From Agroathelia rolfsii (Eukaryota > Basidiomycota > Agaricomycetes > Amylocorticiales > Amylocorticiaceae): 64,000 nucleotides of DNA. Positions within the stretch are counted from its first letter, which is position 1. Each line of letters starts with the position of its first letter. Positions 61,798-64,000 of the stretch are shown in pieces. A model generated the notes under the pieces. That model did no database searches. It had not been told where the DNA came from and saw only the letters and a list, made by a program, of their open reading frames with translations. The stretch is from contig JABRWF010000005.1 in NCBI GenBank assembly GCA_018343915.1, positions 2,143,001 through 2,207,000 on the forward strand, given 5' to 3'. Made by a program: the position numbers and the translations under genes.

Positions 61798-64000
61798 ATG
61801 AGAATCAGCCAAAAAATTGAGCAGGCCCACAAGGAAGATCGTGTCTGGTGGTCTTTCGAGTACTTTCCCCCCCGCACAGCTCAGGTGCGTTATGCTTATA
61901 TCTTGGTGTTCAACCGTACCCTTAAGCCAAACCTTGTTCTTTATAGGGCCTTCAAAATCTTCTAGACCGTATAGAGCGCATGCGCGCACTGGGTCCCGAA
62001 TTTATTGACATTACATGGTACGATCTTCATCACATATCATATCCCTGTCTTGAAAACCAATCCTAAATCGCGACAGGAATGCTGGTGGTAGAACTTCTGA
62101 CCTTACAAGCGAGATGGTTAAGACATGCCAGAGCCTGATCGGTATCGAAACGTGCATGCACCTCACATGCACTAACATGCCAAAGGAGAAGGTCGACATT
62201 GCACTCCGTGTAAGTCTACCGTCACATTATTTGCTCTCCTCTAGTTAACCAGGTTTTACTCACAAAATCTATAGGATGCCAAAAAGCACGGATGCCGCAA
62301 TGTTCTTGCCTTGCGCGGCGACCCTCCTCAGGGTCAGGACGAGTGGTCCGCCGTTGAGGGTGGCTTTGTGCACGGCATCGATCTCGTACGACATATCCAT
62401 GGGGAATATGACGACTATTTCGACATCGCTGTCGCAGGCTTCCCTCAGCAAGCCTTGCTTCCCCTCGAAGAGCGTCAGCAAGAGTACCGATGGCTTAAGG
62501 AGAAGATCGACGAGGGCGTCAGCTTCATTTTCACGCAGATGTTCTACGACGTCGAACTCTTCATCCAATGGGTCCGTGAAATCCGTGCGGCGGGCATCAC
62601 GATCCCGATCGTGCCTGGCATTGCGCCCATTCAGACTTGGAATGGGTTCCAGCGCGCGACAAGCCTGGCACAGACTAAGATCCCCCAGTCCTTCCTGGAT
62701 GCTCTCGAGCCACATAAGAACAACGACGAGAAGGTGCGAGAGATTGGCACCAAGCTCGTGGCGGACATGTGTCGCAGGATTCTTCAGGAGGACATCGGTA
62801 TCCGTGGACTACACTTTTACACCATGAACCTGGAAAAGGGCACCAAGATGTTGCTTGAGGAGCTGAACCTCGTGCCAAGAGTAGAAACAATTAAGCCTCT
62901 ACCTTGGAGGCAGGTGCGTATTCTATACTTATATATTCTAATCATGGCATTAACATTTATTGTGCAGAGTCTTACGCCCAACAGACGACAAGAAACTATT
63001 CGTCCCATCTTCTGGGCAAACCGCACCAAGTCTTATATTTCACGCACTGAGAACTGGGACGAGTACCCCAACGGCCGCTTTGGTGATTCTCGCAGTCCCG
63101 CATATGGCGAATTGGATGGGTACGGCGTCTGGATCAAGCAATCGGTGAGTTTGCATTCTTTTGGTAATTGTCTTCCGGCGTCACCTCCCCTAAAACTCCA
63201 CATTTCTATCATTAGAAAGAAGACGCTCTCAAGCTGTGGGGTCACCCGACCAGCGCCACCGACGTGTACCATCTCTTCAGCCGATTCTGTATGGGCGACC
63301 TCAAGGCCCTGCCGTGGTCTGACCAAGCACCGTCGGCCGAGACGAGAGTGATTGCATCTCACCTTGCTAAGATCAACGAGCTTGGGTTCTTGACCATCAA
63401 CTCGCAGCCAGCGGTTAACGGTGCTCGTAGTGATGACCCAATCCACGGATGGGGACCAAGCAACGGCTATGTATACCAAAAGGTAAGGCGTTACACCATT
63501 TCTCATTCTCTAAGTTTTTTTCGTGCTCACAGGTGGGAATGGCATACAGGCTTACTTGGAATTCTTTGTCAACCCTGAACTATTGGAGGTGCTCTTGATG
63601 CACCTCAAGAAGGACAGCAACATCACCTACTATGTCATCGACAAGCGCGGTGATCTCAGGACCAACACGCGTTCCGAGGGCCCCAATGCCGTCACCTGGG
63701 GTGTTTTCCCCGGTAAGGAGATCGTGCAGCCCACGATCGTCGAGGCTGTAAGCTTTATGGCATGGAAGGTACGGATGAGATGGCGCCTTATCATCCAAAA
63801 TACCATAACTAACAGGACATGGCGTACAACAGGATGAAGCATTCGAACTTGGCCAACAATGGGCCAACTTTTATGACGCCGACTCACCCTCAAAGGCGGT
63901 CATTTCGAACATGATGGATACCTACTCGCTTGTGAACGTAGTCCACAACGACTTCCAAAATACCGATGCAATCTTCAAGCCTTTCTACGCTGCTGCCGCG
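61798..64000 (+). CDS. Methylenetetrahydrofolate reductase, C-terminus cut by window
   Basis: Reduces 5,10-methylene- to 5-methyl-tetrahydrofolate with FAD, feeding methionine synthesis in the cytosol. The first exon (61798-61884) reads MRISQKIEQAHKEDRVWWSF EYFPPRT. The TIM-barrel landmarks follow: EFIDITWNAGGRTSDLTSEM, THLTCTN-like CMHLTCTNMPKEKVD, RNVLALRGDPPQGQDEW, FDIAVAGFPQ, FIFTQMFYDVELFIQWV and VPGIAPIQTWNGFQR. The fungal regulatory C-terminal domain continues with YELDGYGVW-like GELDGYGVWIKQS, NELGFLTINSQPAVNG, YLEFFVNPELLEVL and VTWGVFPGKEIVQPT. It runs out of the window in the last catalogued region (NTDAIFKPFYAAAA), a few dozen codons short of the usual end. Introns are 55-75 nt. 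It matches the MET13 rather than a bacterial MetF type because the C-terminal domain is present. Confidence 0.95.

Overview
The window is a stretch of nuclear DNA from a basidiomycete fungus, most likely a mushroom-forming agaricomycete. The signs are genes split by many short introns (mostly 50-90 nt, GT-AG), very small exons, ordinary eukaryotic housekeeping proteins, and a DUF6535 membrane protein, a family expanded in Agaricomycetes. The species cannot be fixed from sequence alone. No bacterial operons, CRISPR arrays, rRNA or tRNA genes were seen.

Layout. 0.5-7.9 kb: a SETD6/RKM-like SET-domain methyltransferase with unusually long introns and a long low-complexity insert. 8.3-9.4 kb: an Ecl1-type zinc-binding protein. 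9.4-21.3 kb: a gene-poor island with several short stretches that read like protein but do not join into intact genes, probably decayed genes or mobile elements. 21.3-22.2 kb: the spliceosomal core protein SmB (minus). 24-27 kb: a DUF6535 membrane protein (plus). 27.5-29.2 kb: a five-finger CCCH protein of the ZC3H3/Red5 type (minus), divergent from ERV1, the mitochondrial sulfhydryl oxidase (plus). 30.7-33.0 kb: a GH47 alpha-1,2-mannosidase.

33.7-34.4 kb: an uncharacterised 199-residue protein (minus). 34.9-37.2 kb: carnitine O-acetyltransferase (minus) with both a mitochondrial presequence and a peroxisomal AKL end. 38.9-39.7 kb: a serine-rich orphan (minus). 40.8-43.7 kb: a secreted S10 serine carboxypeptidase (minus). 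44.5-45.6 kb: a dienelactone hydrolase (minus). 46.5-47.3 kb: the V-ATPase assembly factor Vma12 (plus), nearly abutting a convergent CoA-pyrophosphatase Nudix gene (47.4-48.6 kb, minus). 49.3-51.6 kb: ataxin-10/CTR86 (plus). 52.4-55.3 kb: an 842-residue orphan (plus). 55.6-56.9 kb: a short-chain dehydrogenase (minus). 58.3-60.6 kb: a serine/proline-rich orphan (minus). 61.8 kb to the window end: methylenetetrahydrofolate reductase (plus), cut by the window edge.

Neighbours do not form one pathway; this is normal fungal gene order, with divergent pairs sharing promoters and convergent pairs sharing terminators. Exon joins were worked out by eye from splice signals, reading-phase arithmetic and family motifs. 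Gene spans are firm to within a few bases where phases close; first exons of SmB and ataxin-10 are the least certain. I found no clear undescribed multi-gene system. The most unusual features are the decayed island, the 2.1-kb intron in the SET gene, the Ecl1 intron that leaves the frame open when retained, and the dual targeting signals on carnitine acetyltransferase.
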